The position numbers and the translations under genes were made by a program. 64,000 nucleotides of DNA, taken from Shinella kummerowiae. GTDB lineage: Bacteria > Pseudomonadota > Alphaproteobacteria > Rhizobiales > Rhizobiaceae. The notes beneath the pieces were generated by a model that ran no database searches, was not told the origin of the DNA, and was given only the letters and a program-made list of their open reading frames with translations. The stretch lies in the NCBI RefSeq assembly GCF_009827055.1, contig NZ_WUMK01000007.1, positions 124,001-188,000 of the forward strand. Reading direction: 5' to 3'. This document shows, one piece after another, positions 43,039-52,642 of this stretch (within the stretch, counting starts at the first letter, position 1; every line of letters begins with the position of its first letter).

Positions 43039-43950
43039 ATGCGCCCAACCGTCAAATTCCTAGGAGCAGCTCTGGCGCTCGGCCTTGCAGCCGGCGCCGC
43101 CCAGGCCCAGGTCGTCGTCTCGTCGAAAATCGACACCGAGGGTGGGGTGCTCGGCAACATCATCCTGTCGGTTCTGAACGCCAACGGCATCCAGACGACG
43201 GACCGCGTGCAGCTCGGTGCGACGCCGGTCGTGCGCCAGGCGATCATCGCCGGCGAGATCGATATCTATCCGGAATATACCGGCAACGCCGCCTTCTTCT
43301 TCGAAAAGGCCGAGGACCCGGCCTGGAAGGATGCGACCAAGGCCTATGAGCTGGCGAAAACGCTCGATTTCGATGCCAACAAGATTGTCTGGCTGACACC
43401 GTCGCCGGCCAACAACACCTGGGCGATCGCGCTGCGCAAGGACGTCGCCGAGCCGAACAAGCTCGTGACGCTGACCGACTTCGGCAAATACGTGGCCGGC
43501 GGCGGACAGGTCGTTCTTGCCGCGTCCTCCGAATTCGTCAATTCCGCGGCCGCTCTTCCCGCCTTCCAGACGACCTACGCCTTCACGCTGAAGCCGGAAC
43601 AGCTCATCACGCTGTCCGGCGGTGACACCGCCGCGACGATCGCCGCCGCTGCCAACCAGACGAATGGCGCCAACGCCGCCATGGTCTACGGCACGGATGG
43701 CGGCATCGCCCCGTCGGGCCTCGTCGTTCTGCAAGACGACAAGGGCGTGCAGCCGGTCTACCAGCCGTCGCCGATCATCCGCGAAGAGGTGCTGAAGGCC
43801 AACCCGCAGATCGAGGAAATCCTCAAACCGGTCTTCGAAAAACTCGACCTCGTGACGCTGCAGGATCTCAACGGCCGCGTCCAGGTCGGCGGCGAGCCGG
43901 CCAAGGCGGTCGCCGAGGACTTCCTCAAGAAGAACGGCTTCCTCAAGTAA
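43039..43950 (+). CDS. osmF: Osmoprotectant/glycine-betaine-type binding protein OsmF
   Basis: 303 residues; ATG at 43039 with GAGAGG upstream. Signal peptide (MRPTVKFLGAALALGLAAGA, cleavage near AQA-QV). OpuAC-like fold: VSSKIDTEGGVLGNIILSVL, RQAIIAGEIDIYPEYTGNAA and WLTPSPANNTWAIALRKDVA, the pattern of OsmF/YehZ and OpuCC. It binds choline-type osmolytes in the periplasm. It heads the four-gene OsmF-YehY-YehX-YehW operon. YehZ in E. coli binds betaine weakly, so the true ligand is open. Confidence 0.87.
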   Translation: MRPTVKFLGAALALGLAAGAAQAQVVVSSKIDTEGGVLGNIILSVLNANGIQTTDRVQLGATPVVRQAIIAGEIDIYPEYTGNAAFFFEKAEDPAWKDATKAYELAKTLDFDANKIVWLTPSPANNTWAIALRKDVAEPNKLVTLTDFGKYVAGGGQVVLAASSEFVNSAAALPAFQTTYAFTLKPEQLITLSGGDTAATIAAAANQTNGANAAMVYGTDGGIAPSGLVVLQDDKGVQPVYQPSPIIREEVLKANPQIEEILKPVFEKLDLVTLQDLNGRVQVGGEPAKAVAEDFLKKNGFLK

Positions 43951-43958
43951 GCCCGTCT

Positions 43959-43984
43959 GTCCTCCGTCCGGTCGGGCGGAGGAC
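43959..43984 (+). promoter_or_regulatory. Intercistronic hairpin between osmF and the permease gene
   Basis: Eight-bp inverted repeat GTCCTCCG / CGGAGGAC with a ten-base loop in the 54-base gap after osmF. Probably protects osmF mRNA. Confidence 0.6.
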
Positions 43985-44004
43985 CTCTCGCCCAGAAAGC
44001 GTTC

Positions 44005-45165
44005 ATGCGGCTCAAAATCGACAAGCTCGGCGTGGTGATCGCCGCATTGCTGGCTTACGGCGCCTTTCTGGCGCCGTTTGCGCAATTCAGGGCAAACCGC
44101 ATCGTGCCCGGCGAGGCGCGGTCGATCCTTGAGGCACTGCCCGCAGGGCTTGGCGCGGCACTTCTCGCCTTCGTCATGATATCCATCATCCTCATCGTGC
44201 TGAAGACGCCGACGATCGTCCGGCTGGTGCTGGGGCTGGTGGCGCTTCTCGTGCTCGCCGTCCTCATCGGTCTTTCGGCCGGCCACCTGACGCCACCGGA
44301 AAACACCTATGCCCGCGTGTCGCCGGCCTCCGGCTTCTGGTTGCTCAGCTTTGCCTTCGCGCTGGTGACGGCGGATGCGCTGGCGCGGCTAAAACTCTCG
44401 CCGTTCGCCCGTGTCGCGCTGCTCGCGGCTGTCGCCGGCGCCATTGCGGCGCTCTTGATGTCCGGCGCCTGGGACGGCCTGTCGATCCTCAAGGAATATG
44501 GCAGCCGCGCCGAAACCTTCTGGCTGGAGGCGAGCCGCCATGTGGTGCTGGCGCTCGGTTCGCTTGCCGCGGCGACGCTCGTCGGCCTGCCGCTCGGCAT
44601 CCTCTGCCACCGCGTCGAGGCGCTGCGTGCCGGCGTGCTCAACGTCTTGAACATCATCCAGACCATCCCGTCGATCGCGCTGTTCGGCCTGTTGATCGCG
44701 CCGCTCGGCTGGATCGCGCTTCATGTGCCGGGGGCTCAGGCGCACGGCATTCGCGGCATCGGCGCGGCCCCTGCCTTCGTGGCCCTTTTCCTCTATTCGC
44801 TGCTGCCGGTCGTCGCCAACACCGTCGTCGGCCTTGCCGGCGTGCCGCGCGATGCCAACGACGCCGCGCGCGGCATCGGCATGACGGATCGCCAGCGGCT
44901 GTTCGGTGTCGAGCTGCCGCTCGCCTTCCCGGTCATCCTCACCGGCATCCGCATCGTGCTCGTGCAGAACATCGGCCTTGCGACGATCGCCGCCCTGATC
45001 GGCGGCGGCGGATTCGGCGTCTTCGTCTTCCAGGGCATCGGCCAGACGGCCATGGACCTCGTGCTGCTCGGCGCGGTGCCGACCGTCGCACTCGCCTTCG
45101 CCGCCGCCATCGTGCTCGATGCCGCGACCGAACTTTCCAGCAACAAACCCGGCAGGGCCGCATGA
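44005..45165 (+). CDS. yehY: Osmoprotectant ABC transporter permease YehY-like
   Basis: 386 residues, about the same size as YehY (385) and longer than YehW. The N-terminal half has several extra membrane helices (residues about 10-160). The transporter core has LNVLNIIQTIPSIALFGLLI and ARGIGMTDRQRLFGVELPLA. Its last four bases overlap the ATPase start. Confidence 0.87.
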   Translation: MRLKIDKLGVVIAALLAYGAFLAPFAQFRANRIVPGEARSILEALPAGLGAALLAFVMISIILIVLKTPTIVRLVLGLVALLVLAVLIGLSAGHLTPPENTYARVSPASGFWLLSFAFALVTADALARLKLSPFARVALLAAVAGAIAALLMSGAWDGLSILKEYGSRAETFWLEASRHVVLALGSLAAATLVGLPLGILCHRVEALRAGVLNVLNIIQTIPSIALFGLLIAPLGWIALHVPGAQAHGIRGIGAAPAFVALFLYSLLPVVANTVVGLAGVPRDANDAARGIGMTDRQRLFGVELPLAFPVILTGIRIVLVQNIGLATIAALIGGGGFGVFVFQGIGQTAMDLVLLGAVPTVALAFAAAIVLDAATELSSNKPGRAA

Positions 45166-46100
45166 TCGAGATCGACAGCATCACCAAGCGCTATGGCGAT
45201 ACGACCGTCGTCGACAATGTCTCGATGACCATTGCGCCGCGCACGATCACCGTCATCGTCGGCACGTCCGGCTCGGGCAAGACGACGCTGATGCGTATGA
45301 TCAACCGCCTCGTCGAGCCGACGTCCGGGAAGATCCTGATCGACGGCGAGCCGAACAGCGCGATCCCCGGCTACGAGCTGCGCCGACGCATCGGCTATGC
45401 CATCCAGGGCCATGGTCTCTTCCCGCATCGCACGGTCGGCGAAAACATCGCCACCGTGCCAACGCTGCTCGGCTGGGAAAAGAGCCGCATCGACGCCAAG
45501 GTCAAGGAACTGCTGACCCTCTTCCAGCTCGATCCGGCCGCCTTCGGCCCGCGTTATCCGCACGAGCTTTCCGGCGGCCAGCAGCAGCGTGTCGGCGTTG
45601 CCCGGGCGCTTGCCGCCGAGCCGAACATTCTGCTGATGGACGAACCCTTCGGCGCGCTCGATCCGGTCATCCGCGCCAAGGCGCAGGAGGATCTGCTGGC
45701 GATCCAGAAACATTTCGGCACGACCATCGTGCTCGTCACGCACGACATGGAAGAAGCCTTCCACCTCGCGGACAAGATCGCGGTGATGGACAAGGGCAGG
45801 ATCGTGCAATACGCCGCGCCGGAAGAGATGCTGGTCAACCCCGCCACCGACTTCGTGGAAACGCTGATCGGCGCCGGTGAGCGGCCGTTCCGGCTGCTGT
45901 CGATCGGCTCGGTTGGCGAGGCCACCGAGGCCGGGGAGGCGGAAGGCGAAGCCATCGCTGCCGCCACCAGCCAGCGCGACGCGCTGTCCGCGCTGCTCTG
46001 GGCCGGTCGCGACGCCCTGCCGGTCGTCGGCGCGGATGGGACGCGGCTCGGCCGCGTCACGCTCGCCGGCCTTGCCCGCCGCGCCGCGAGGCCGCAATGA
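45162..46100 (+). CDS. yehX: Osmoprotectant ABC transporter ATP-binding protein YehX-like
   Basis: 312 residues. Walker A GTSGSGKTT (Thr-Ser in place of Pro-Ser), Q-loop region GYAIQGHGLFPHRTVGENIA, signature LSGGQQQRV and Walker B ILLMDEPFGALDP. The C-terminal ~70 residues form a short extension without two clear CBS domains. It overlaps yehW by four bases. Confidence 0.88.
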   Translation: MIEIDSITKRYGDTTVVDNVSMTIAPRTITVIVGTSGSGKTTLMRMINRLVEPTSGKILIDGEPNSAIPGYELRRRIGYAIQGHGLFPHRTVGENIATVPTLLGWEKSRIDAKVKELLTLFQLDPAAFGPRYPHELSGGQQQRVGVARALAAEPNILLMDEPFGALDPVIRAKAQEDLLAIQKHFGTTIVLVTHDMEEAFHLADKIAVMDKGRIVQYAAPEEMLVNPATDFVETLIGAGERPFRLLSIGSVGEATEAGEAEGEAIAAATSQRDALSALLWAGRDALPVVGADGTRLGRVTLAGLARRAARPQ

Positions 46101-46840
46101 AGCGTTACCTGCCCAATCTTTTGCGGCTGGCAGCGCTGATCATCCTGATCGCCTTCCTTGTCCAGCCCATGCTGTTCGAGCCGCTGCTGAAACCGCTGGT
46201 ACAGGCCAATGCGCCGGCCGTCTACAATCAGGGCAGCCTGCTGTCGCTGACGCTTTCCCATCTGGCCACCGTCTTCACCGCGACGCTTGCCGCGACCATC
46301 GTCGCCGTCGGCCTCGCCATCCTCGTCACACGGCCGATCGGGGCGGAGTTTCTGCCGCTGTCGCGCAGCCTCGTGAATATCGGCCAGACCTTTCCACCGG
46401 TCGCGGTGCTGGCGCTTGCGGTGCCCGCGGTCGGTTTCGGTGAAAAGCCGACGCTGATCGCGCTCTTCCTCTATGGGCTGCTGCCGATCTTCGAGAATGC
46501 GATGACGGGCCTCTCCACCCTGCCGCCAGCCATCGTCGAGGCGGCGCGCGGCACGGGCATGACAGCGTGGCAACGGCTGACAAAGGTGGAAATCCCGCTG
46601 GCGCTGCCGGTTATTCTCGCCGGCATCCGCCTGTCGGTGACCATCAGCCTTGCCACCGCCACCATCGGCTCGACGGTTGCGGCCAAGACGCTCGGCGAGG
46701 TCATCATTGCCGGCCTGCAATCCAACAATCTCGCCTTCGTGCTGCAAGGCGGCGTGGTCGTCGCGGTGCTGGCGGTGCTGATCTACGATGCTTTTTCTGC
46801 CGTCGAACGCGTGCTGTCGCGCCGCGCCGGGCGCGTCTAG
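46097..46840 (+). CDS. yehW: Osmoprotectant ABC transporter permease YehW-like
   Basis: 247 residues with about six helices. Family motifs: LVNIGQTFPPVAVLALAVPA and ARGTGMTAWQRLTKVEIPLA, then LSVTISLATATIGSTVAAKT. It is the last gene of the operon and is followed by a dispersed repeat at 46872. Confidence 0.88.
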   Translation: MKRYLPNLLRLAALIILIAFLVQPMLFEPLLKPLVQANAPAVYNQGSLLSLTLSHLATVFTATLAATIVAVGLAILVTRPIGAEFLPLSRSLVNIGQTFPPVAVLALAVPAVGFGEKPTLIALFLYGLLPIFENAMTGLSTLPPAIVEAARGTGMTAWQRLTKVEIPLALPVILAGIRLSVTISLATATIGSTVAAKTLGEVIIAGLQSNNLAFVLQGGVVVAVLAVLIYDAFSAVERVLSRRAGRV

Positions 46841-46871
46841 AGCCTCTCCGCTTTTCTTCGAACCGCGAAAA

Positions 46872-46940
46872 CGCTCTGGCTTTTGTTCTCGCGCAATTCC
46901 GGACGCAAAACCGCTGCGCACTTTTGCTGGAATTGCTCTA
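46872..46940 (+). repeat. Dispersed rhizobial intergenic repeat (copy 4)
   Basis: Almost identical to copy 1: CGCAATTCCGGACGCAAAAC...CTTTTGCTGGAATTGCTCTA. It lies between convergent yehW and glycerate kinase genes, its hairpin may act as a terminator. Confidence 0.8.
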
Positions 46941-48206
46941 GCGGATCAGGATCGCCCGGAAATCGTTGACATTGGTGCCGGTCGGGCCGGTATCGAAGAT
47001 ATCACCTATAGAATCGAAGGCGCTGTAGGCGTCGTGGCCCATCAGGTGCATTCTGGGCTCGATACCGGCGGCCCGCATGCGCAAGATACTGTCACCATCG
47101 GCAAAGGCCCCGGCATTGTGCTCCGAGCCGTCGCGGCCGTCCGTATCGGCGGCGAGCGCCTGCACATTCGCCAGGCCATCGATAGCTTGGGCGAAGGAGA
47201 GCAGGAATTCCGTGTTGCGCCCGCCCTTGCCATAGCCTTCGTCGCGGATCGTCACCGTCGTCTCCCCGCCGGAGAGGATGACGACGGGTGTGGTGAAGGG
47301 TCGTCCGTGATGACGCACCTCGCGGGCGAGTGCGGCATGCATCAGCCCGATATCCTGCGCCTCGCCTTCGATCGAATCCGAGAGAATGACGGCGCTGATC
47401 CCCGCGGCTTTTGCGGTCGTTGCCGCGGCCTCCAGCGAGACGCGCGCGGAGGCGATGACATGGTGCTCGTGCCGGGCAAAGACGGGGTTGTCCGGCCCCG
47501 CTGCTGCGGCCTCGGGTGAGGCGAGGTGGTCCATCACCGTCTCCGGCAGGGCCATGCGATATTGCCGGACGATCGCCAGCGCATCCTGCGGCGTCGAGGT
47601 GTCGGGGATCGTCGGGCCGGAGGCGACATGGGCGGGGTTGTCGCCGGGAATGTCGGAGATGATGAGGCTCACCACCCGGGCCGGATGGGCTGCATGCGCC
47701 AGCCGCCCGCCCTTGATGCGCGAGACGTGTTTGCGAACGATGTTCATGGCTGAAATGGGCGCACCGGAGGCGAGCAGTGCCCTGTTGACGGCGCTCTCGT
47801 CGGCCAGCGTCAGCATGCCCGCCGGGGCCGGCAGCAGCGCCGAGCCGCCACCGGAGACGAGCGCGATGACAAGATCATCCTCCGTCAGGTCCCGCAGGAG
47901 AGCAAACAGCCGGGCCGAGGCGGCGATGCCGGCCTCGTCGGGAACGGGGTGAGCGGCCTGCAGGACTTCGATCTGCCGGCACTCCGCCACCGGGCCGTGC
48001 TGCGCGACGACGGTGCCTTCCAGCGGACCATCCCAAAGGCTTTCCAGCGCAGCCGCCATCTGGCTTGCCGCCTTGCCGGCACCGATGACCACCGTGCGCC
48101 CCTTCGGCTTTTCCGGCAGGTGCGCGCGGATCGCCGCAACAGGGTCGGCAGCCTCGACGGCGGCGTTGAACAGCGAGGCGAGGAAAGCGCGGGCGTCTTC
48201 GATCAT
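46938..48206 (-). CDS. gckA: Glycerate 2-kinase (GckA/TtuD, MOFRL family)
   Basis: 422 residues. N-terminal DUF4147 domain with TVVIGAGKAASQMAAALESL, LVSGGGSALLPAPAGMLTL and SDIPGDNPAHVASGPTIPD; the C-terminal MOFRL domain has ILSGGETTVTIRDEGYGKGG and LAADTDGRDGSEHNAGAFAD. It phosphorylates glycerate to 2-phosphoglycerate, joining sugar-acid breakdown to glycolysis. It is last in the LacI-linked minus-strand sugar operon, five bases after the Dabb gene. Confidence 0.88.
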   Translation of the reverse strand: MIEDARAFLASLFNAAVEAADPVAAIRAHLPEKPKGRTVVIGAGKAASQMAAALESLWDGPLEGTVVAQHGPVAECRQIEVLQAAHPVPDEAGIAASARLFALLRDLTEDDLVIALVSGGGSALLPAPAGMLTLADESAVNRALLASGAPISAMNIVRKHVSRIKGGRLAHAAHPARVVSLIISDIPGDNPAHVASGPTIPDTSTPQDALAIVRQYRMALPETVMDHLASPEAAAAGPDNPVFARHEHHVIASARVSLEAAATTAKAAGISAVILSDSIEGEAQDIGLMHAALAREVRHHGRPFTTPVVILSGGETTVTIRDEGYGKGGRNTEFLLSFAQAIDGLANVQALAADTDGRDGSEHNAGAFADGDSILRMRAAGIEPRMHLMGHDAYSAFDSIGDIFDTGPTGTNVNDFRAILIR

Positions 48207-48211
48207 GAGGC

Positions 48212-48529
48212 TCAGTCGTCGGTTTCGAGGTCGTAGACGAGAATGCCGGCGATGCCGCCTTCCGCGGCGGCGACGAGACGCCCGCCGGTCTGCTTGTGCT
48301 CGGGATCGTCCAGATAGGCGTCGCGGGCAAAACTATCGGCGAAATCGACGATAAAGCCATCGCCAAACCCTTTGTCCATGCCTTCTTCCGGGCTGACATT
48401 CGTGCCGATGTGCACGGCGAGCATGCCCGGGAGACGGCTCTTCAGCGCGTCGATCTCGTTGAACAATTCGGCCTTGTAATGGGCGGAAATGGTCGGCTTG
48501 AAGTGGATGAAGACGCAGTGGCGGATCAT
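48212..48529 (-). CDS. Dabb-domain (stress-responsive A/B barrel) small protein
   Basis: 105 residues. Single alpha/beta-barrel ferredoxin-like fold: MIRHCVFIHFKPTISAHYKA, then GFIVDFADSFARDAYLDDPEH. Such proteins sit in many sugar and aromatic operons; the biochemical role is seldom known. It lies eight bases after the GMC oxidoreductase gene and before glycerate kinase. Confidence 0.8.
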   Translation of the reverse strand: MIRHCVFIHFKPTISAHYKAELFNEIDALKSRLPGMLAVHIGTNVSPEEGMDKGFGDGFIVDFADSFARDAYLDDPEHKQTGGRLVAAAEGGIAGILVYDLETDD

Positions 48530-48537
48530 GGCTGCCC

Positions 48538-50193
48538 CTATCGGATGTTGGCGCGGGCGCGCGGGCGCGCGTCGTTGCGTTCATGCTGGAAGACCTGGGC
48601 CGGCAGTGCCGGCAGGCCGCGAATGATGTCGGCGCCCTTCTCGCCCACCATGATGGTCGGCGCATTGGTGTTGGCGGAAGGAACGCGCGGCATGACGGAA
48701 CTGTCGCAGACGCGCAAACCTTCAAGCCCGTGCACCTTCAAATCGAGCCCGACGACCGCATCCGCGCCCGTACCCATCTTGCAGGTGCCGACAGGATGGT
48801 GGTCGGTCTTGGCATTGGCGCAACCGTAGTCGAACAGCTCCTCGTCGGTCATCGCCTTCGGCCCCGGCAGGCGCTCGGCCAGGACGAAGGGTTTCAGCGC
48901 TGCCTGCTGCAGGATTTCGCGGGCGATCTTCAGGCCTTCGATCGACATTTTGCGATCGTGCGGGTCTTCCCAATAGTTCGGGTCGATCAGCGGCGCGGCG
49001 GACGGATCGGCGGAGGAAAGCCGCACTGTGCCCTTCGAGCGCGGGTGCAGGTAAGCGGAGTTCAGCGTCACGCCGGCATTCTTCAGCTTTTCCACGCCCG
49101 CCTCGATGCCGGAGCCGAGGCCGAGATGGAACTGGATATCCGGCGAGCGGGCCTCCGGATCGGCATACCAGAAGCCGCCCGTCTCGAAGAGCGAGGAGGC
49201 GACGGGGCCGGAACGGAACAGCACATATTGCAGGCCGGCCCAGAGCGTCCGGTGCAGCTTGGCGACGCCGTCATAGGTGTGGTCGCCGGTGCATTCGGAA
49301 ATCACGAACAGGTCGAGATGGTCCTGCAGGTTGGAGCCGACGCCGGGCAGGTCATGCTTGACCGGAACACCGACGGATTTCAGGTGGTCGGCCGGGCCAA
49401 TGCCGGATTGCTGGAGCAGTTTCGGCGAGCCGATGGCGCCGGATGAGACCAGCACCTCGCGCTCCGCCCGGATGGTCTCGACGCCCTTGCCCGTCACCAC
49501 CTCGACGCCGACCGCGCGAGAACCTTCGAGCACGATCCGGGCGACGCGCGCGCCGGTGCGGATCGTCAGGTTCTTTCGGTCCTTGATCGGCGACAGATAG
49601 GCGAGCGAGGCGGAGGAGCGGCGGCGGTTGCGCTGGGTCAGCTGGTAGAAGCCGACGCCGGCCTGCTGGCGGCCGTTGAAATCGTGATTGTAGGGAATGC
49701 CGAGTTCCTGGCCGGCGCGGATATAGGCGTCGCAGATCGGCAGCGCCGAAACCGGCATGGAAACGCCGAGCGGCCCGCCATAGGCGTGGTAGTCGTCGGC
49801 AAAACGCTGGTTGTCCTCGGCGCGCTTGAAATAGGGCAGGATTTCCCGATAGCTCCACCCTTCGCAGCCGTCTTCGCTGGCCCAGAGGTCGTAATCTGCC
49901 GCATTGCCACGCGCGTAGAGCTGGGCGTTGATCGACGAGCCGCCGCCGATCACCTTGGCCTGTGTGTAACGCAGCACGCGACCCTTCATGTGTTTCTGCG
50001 GCACGGTCTCCCAGCCCCAGCTTGCCACGCCCTTGGTCATCTTGGCGAAACCCGCCGGCATGTGGAACAGCGGATTCCAGTCCCCGCCGCCGGCTTCCAG
50101 CAGCAGCACGCGCACGGTTGGGTCTTCCGAGAGGCGGTTCGCCAAAACGCAGCCGGCCGGCCCTGCGCCGGTGATGATGTAGTCGTAGGTCAT
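48538..50193 (-). CDS. GMC-family FAD oxidoreductase (choline/alcohol dehydrogenase-like)
   Basis: 551 residues. N-terminal FAD motif YIITGAGPAGCVLANRLSED, GMC signature 1 in VIGGGSSINAQLYARGNAAD and signature 2 in SSGAIGSPKLLQQSGIGPAD. C-terminal catalytic His in DHHPVGTCKMG and Asn/His in VPSANTNAPTIMVGEKGAD. Resembles BetA in size, but the sugar-operon setting (GtsA-like transporter, SDR, glycerate kinase) makes oxidation of a sugar or polyol more likely than choline. Confidence 0.85.
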   Translation of the reverse strand: MTYDYIITGAGPAGCVLANRLSEDPTVRVLLLEAGGGDWNPLFHMPAGFAKMTKGVASWGWETVPQKHMKGRVLRYTQAKVIGGGSSINAQLYARGNAADYDLWASEDGCEGWSYREILPYFKRAEDNQRFADDYHAYGGPLGVSMPVSALPICDAYIRAGQELGIPYNHDFNGRQQAGVGFYQLTQRNRRRSSASLAYLSPIKDRKNLTIRTGARVARIVLEGSRAVGVEVVTGKGVETIRAEREVLVSSGAIGSPKLLQQSGIGPADHLKSVGVPVKHDLPGVGSNLQDHLDLFVISECTGDHTYDGVAKLHRTLWAGLQYVLFRSGPVASSLFETGGFWYADPEARSPDIQFHLGLGSGIEAGVEKLKNAGVTLNSAYLHPRSKGTVRLSSADPSAAPLIDPNYWEDPHDRKMSIEGLKIAREILQQAALKPFVLAERLPGPKAMTDEELFDYGCANAKTDHHPVGTCKMGTGADAVVGLDLKVHGLEGLRVCDSSVMPRVPSANTNAPTIMVGEKGADIIRGLPALPAQVFQHERNDARPRARANIR

Positions 50194-50230
50194 GCTGTTT
50201 CCTCAAGCATTCGTGTTGGAGGCGGCACTT

Positions 50231-50338
50231 TGCCCCTCATCCGCCTGCCGGCACCTTCTCCCCGCAAGCGGGGCGAAGGGGATAGCCGTGCCCTCTCGTC
50301 TCCCTCGCCCCGTTTGCGGGGAGAGGGCGGGGTGAGGG
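50231..50338. repeat. REP-like inverted repeat pair within the sugar operon
   Basis: CCCCTCATCCGCCTGCC with hairpin CTTCTCCCCGCAAGCGGGG and an inverted mate ending GGGGTGAGGGGC. It lies between the SDR stop and the GMC start, so transcription of the downstream half of the operon passes through two hairpins. Confidence 0.78.
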
Positions 50339-50350
50339 GCCAACCCATGT

Positions 50351-51130
50351 TCAAAGCCGGCCGATCGACAATCCGCCGTCGAGATTGATCACCGAGCCGG
50401 TGGCGAAACCGAACTTGCCGGTGGCAAGTGCTGCGGCCGCAGCGCCGATGTCGTCCGGTTCGCCCCAGCGTTTCATCGGCACGAGGCCGCCCTCGATCAG
50501 CGCGTCGTACTTCGCCGCCACACCGGCCGTCATGTCCGAGCGGATGATGCCGGGGCGGATTTCGAAGACGGCGATGCCCGTATCCGCCAGGCGCAGCGTC
50601 AGGCCCTGGCTGAAGGCGGCAAGCCCTGCCTTGGTCATGCAGTAATCAAGTCGTTCCGGCGAGGTGAGACCGGCCGAGACGGAGGTGATGTTGATGATCG
50701 TGCGCGAACCGGTCGCCTGTTTCGAATGCAGCATCGCCTTCAGGACGGCCTGGGTGAAGAACACCGTGCCGCGCAGGTTGGTGGCCACGATCGTGTCGAA
50801 ATTCTCCGGCGAAAGATCGAGGAAATCGCCGCGCACGACGGAGGCGATGCCGGCATTGTTGACGAGGCAGCCGATGGCGCCGAGCTGGTCTTCGATGGCC
50901 GCGACGGTTGCCGCGTGCCCGGAAAGATCAGCAAGGTCGGCCTTCAGGTAGATCGCGCGGCTGCCTGCGGTCGCGAATTCGGCGAGCATGGCGTCGGTTG
51001 CTGCATCGCTGTCACCGATGCCGGTGATCGCGATGTCGAAACCGTCCGCCGCAAGCGCCCTGGCAATGCCAAGGCCGATGCCGCGGCGACCGCCGGTGAC
51101 GATGGCGACGGGGCGTGCTGTTGTCGTCAT
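50351..51130 (-). CDS. Short-chain dehydrogenase/reductase
   Basis: 259 residues; the ATG at 51130 overlaps the preceding GMC stop (ATGA). SDR motifs: nucleotide-binding TGGRRGIGLGIARALAADG, NNAGIAS, catalytic Ser in ITSVSAG and Tyr/Lys in DYCMTKAGLAAF. Classical NAD(P)-dependent SDR, probably a 3-keto-sugar or polyol reductase or dehydrogenase in the sugar pathway. Substrate unknown. Confidence 0.87.
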   Translation of the reverse strand: MTTTARPVAIVTGGRRGIGLGIARALAADGFDIAITGIGDSDAATDAMLAEFATAGSRAIYLKADLADLSGHAATVAAIEDQLGAIGCLVNNAGIASVVRGDFLDLSPENFDTIVATNLRGTVFFTQAVLKAMLHSKQATGSRTIINITSVSAGLTSPERLDYCMTKAGLAAFSQGLTLRLADTGIAVFEIRPGIIRSDMTAGVAAKYDALIEGGLVPMKRWGEPDDIGAAAAALATGKFGFATGSVINLDGGLSIGRL

Positions 51131-52635
51131 GCGGCAAGGTCCCTCGATTTGATGTGGTCTGCGACGCGCAGCGCCTGGGCGGCGACACTGAGCGCTGGGT
51201 TCACCGCAGCCGAGGTCGGCAGGTAGGAGGCGTCGACCACGAAGAGGTTCGGATGATCGTAGGCGCGGCACCAGATATCGAGCGGCGCGGTCATCGGGTC
51301 GTTGCCGATGCGCACCGTGCCGCACTGGTGCGACGGCGTACGCTTGTCGAAGGCGCGGGCGAGCACGATCGGGAAGCCGGCCTTCTTCAGGGCACCTTTC
51401 AGCTTGGTGACGAGGTCGAGATGGGCCTGCCAGTTGGTGCGTGTCCACTTCATGACGATCCGGTCGCGGTCGACCGTGATGCGGCTCTCGGGATGCGGCA
51501 GGTCCTCGCTCATCGCGTAGAAGTCGATGCTGTGGGAGGCCACGCTTTCCAGCAGCCATTCCGGCACGGAGGGCATGTTGGCCTTCAGGATCTTTCCCGA
51601 GACGCGACCGAGCAACTGGACATTGCCGAGCGGCGCGCCGCCATTGCCGTCGGAGAGGTAATAGTCGTTGAAGCCGAAACTCTTCTGGTAGACGGAGGTG
51701 TTGCGGTAGAACGGCGAGACGCCGATCACGGCGCTCGAATTGTGGTTCATGAAGTTACGGCCGACCTGGTCGGAGCTGTTGGCGAGCCCCTTCGGATAGG
51801 CCTCCGAGGCCGAGCGCAGCAGAAGCACGGCCGATTGCACGGCGCCGGCCGAGAGGATGACCAGCTTCGGCGAGATGCTCTCCGCCTGATCGCCGCGCAT
51901 GTAATGCACCGTCGAGATGGTGCGGCCATGTGGGGCGGTTGCGAGCCGCGTCACCCGGCAATGGGTGCGCAGCTCGACATTCGGATGTTTCAGCGCTTCG
52001 GCGAGTGCCGTGCTTTCCGCATCCATCTTGCCGTCATTGCTGTTCGGATGGGCATCCCAGGGCGTCTTCGCCTTGGCGAGCCAGCGGTCGATATCAACGC
52101 CGAGCGGCAGCGAATAGGGATGCAGCCCGTTCGCCTTCATCCTGGCGCGCACCTTCGCGATGGCCTGTTCGTCCGGCACGGGCGGAAAGGGATAGGGTGC
52201 GGAATGGTGCGGTTCGGTCGGGTCTTCGCCGAGCGTGCCGCGCACATTGAACAGTTTTTCGGCGGCGGAATACCACGGTTCCAGCTCTTCATAGGGGAAG
52301 GGCCAGGCGGGGGAGGTGCCCTCGCGATGCTTCATCTCCTCGAAATCTTCCCGCCGGTAGCGCACCAGCACCGCGCCGTAAAATTTCGAGTTGCCGCCGA
52401 CATTGTAATAATTGCCGGGGTTAAAGGCCGTGCCGTCGGCCTCGTACCACATCTCCTTCGGGCGGAAATGGCCGCGCTGGAAGATGGCGCGCTGGTCGCG
52501 GTTTTCCGGGCGGTCGGGCAGGTGGTCGCCCGCCTCCAGGATGACGATCTTCGCGCCTGTCGGGGCAAGGGCGGCGGCCATGGTGGAGCCGCCGATGCCC
52601 GATCCGATGATGACGATGTCCGGCTGCGTGGTCAT
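51127..52635 (-). CDS. GMC-family oxidoreductase (glucose/gluconate-type)
   Basis: 502 residues. FAD motif DIVIIGSGIGGSTMAAALAP, GGNSKFYGAVLVRYRREDFE (GMC signature region), and a C-terminal HQCGTVRIG plus YLPTSAAVNPALSVAAQALR. It differs clearly from the 551-residue GMC gene and resembles pyranose-oxidase/gluconate-dehydrogenase-like enzymes that oxidise sugar ring carbons. Coupled to the SDR by ATGA and lying seven bases after the transporter ATPase. Confidence 0.84.
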   Translation of the reverse strand: MTTQPDIVIIGSGIGGSTMAAALAPTGAKIVILEAGDHLPDRPENRDQRAIFQRGHFRPKEMWYEADGTAFNPGNYYNVGGNSKFYGAVLVRYRREDFEEMKHREGTSPAWPFPYEELEPWYSAAEKLFNVRGTLGEDPTEPHHSAPYPFPPVPDEQAIAKVRARMKANGLHPYSLPLGVDIDRWLAKAKTPWDAHPNSNDGKMDAESTALAEALKHPNVELRTHCRVTRLATAPHGRTISTVHYMRGDQAESISPKLVILSAGAVQSAVLLLRSASEAYPKGLANSSDQVGRNFMNHNSSAVIGVSPFYRNTSVYQKSFGFNDYYLSDGNGGAPLGNVQLLGRVSGKILKANMPSVPEWLLESVASHSIDFYAMSEDLPHPESRITVDRDRIVMKWTRTNWQAHLDLVTKLKGALKKAGFPIVLARAFDKRTPSHQCGTVRIGNDPMTAPLDIWCRAYDHPNLFVVDASYLPTSAAVNPALSVAAQALRVADHIKSRDLAA

Positions 52636-52642
52636 GGCTGTC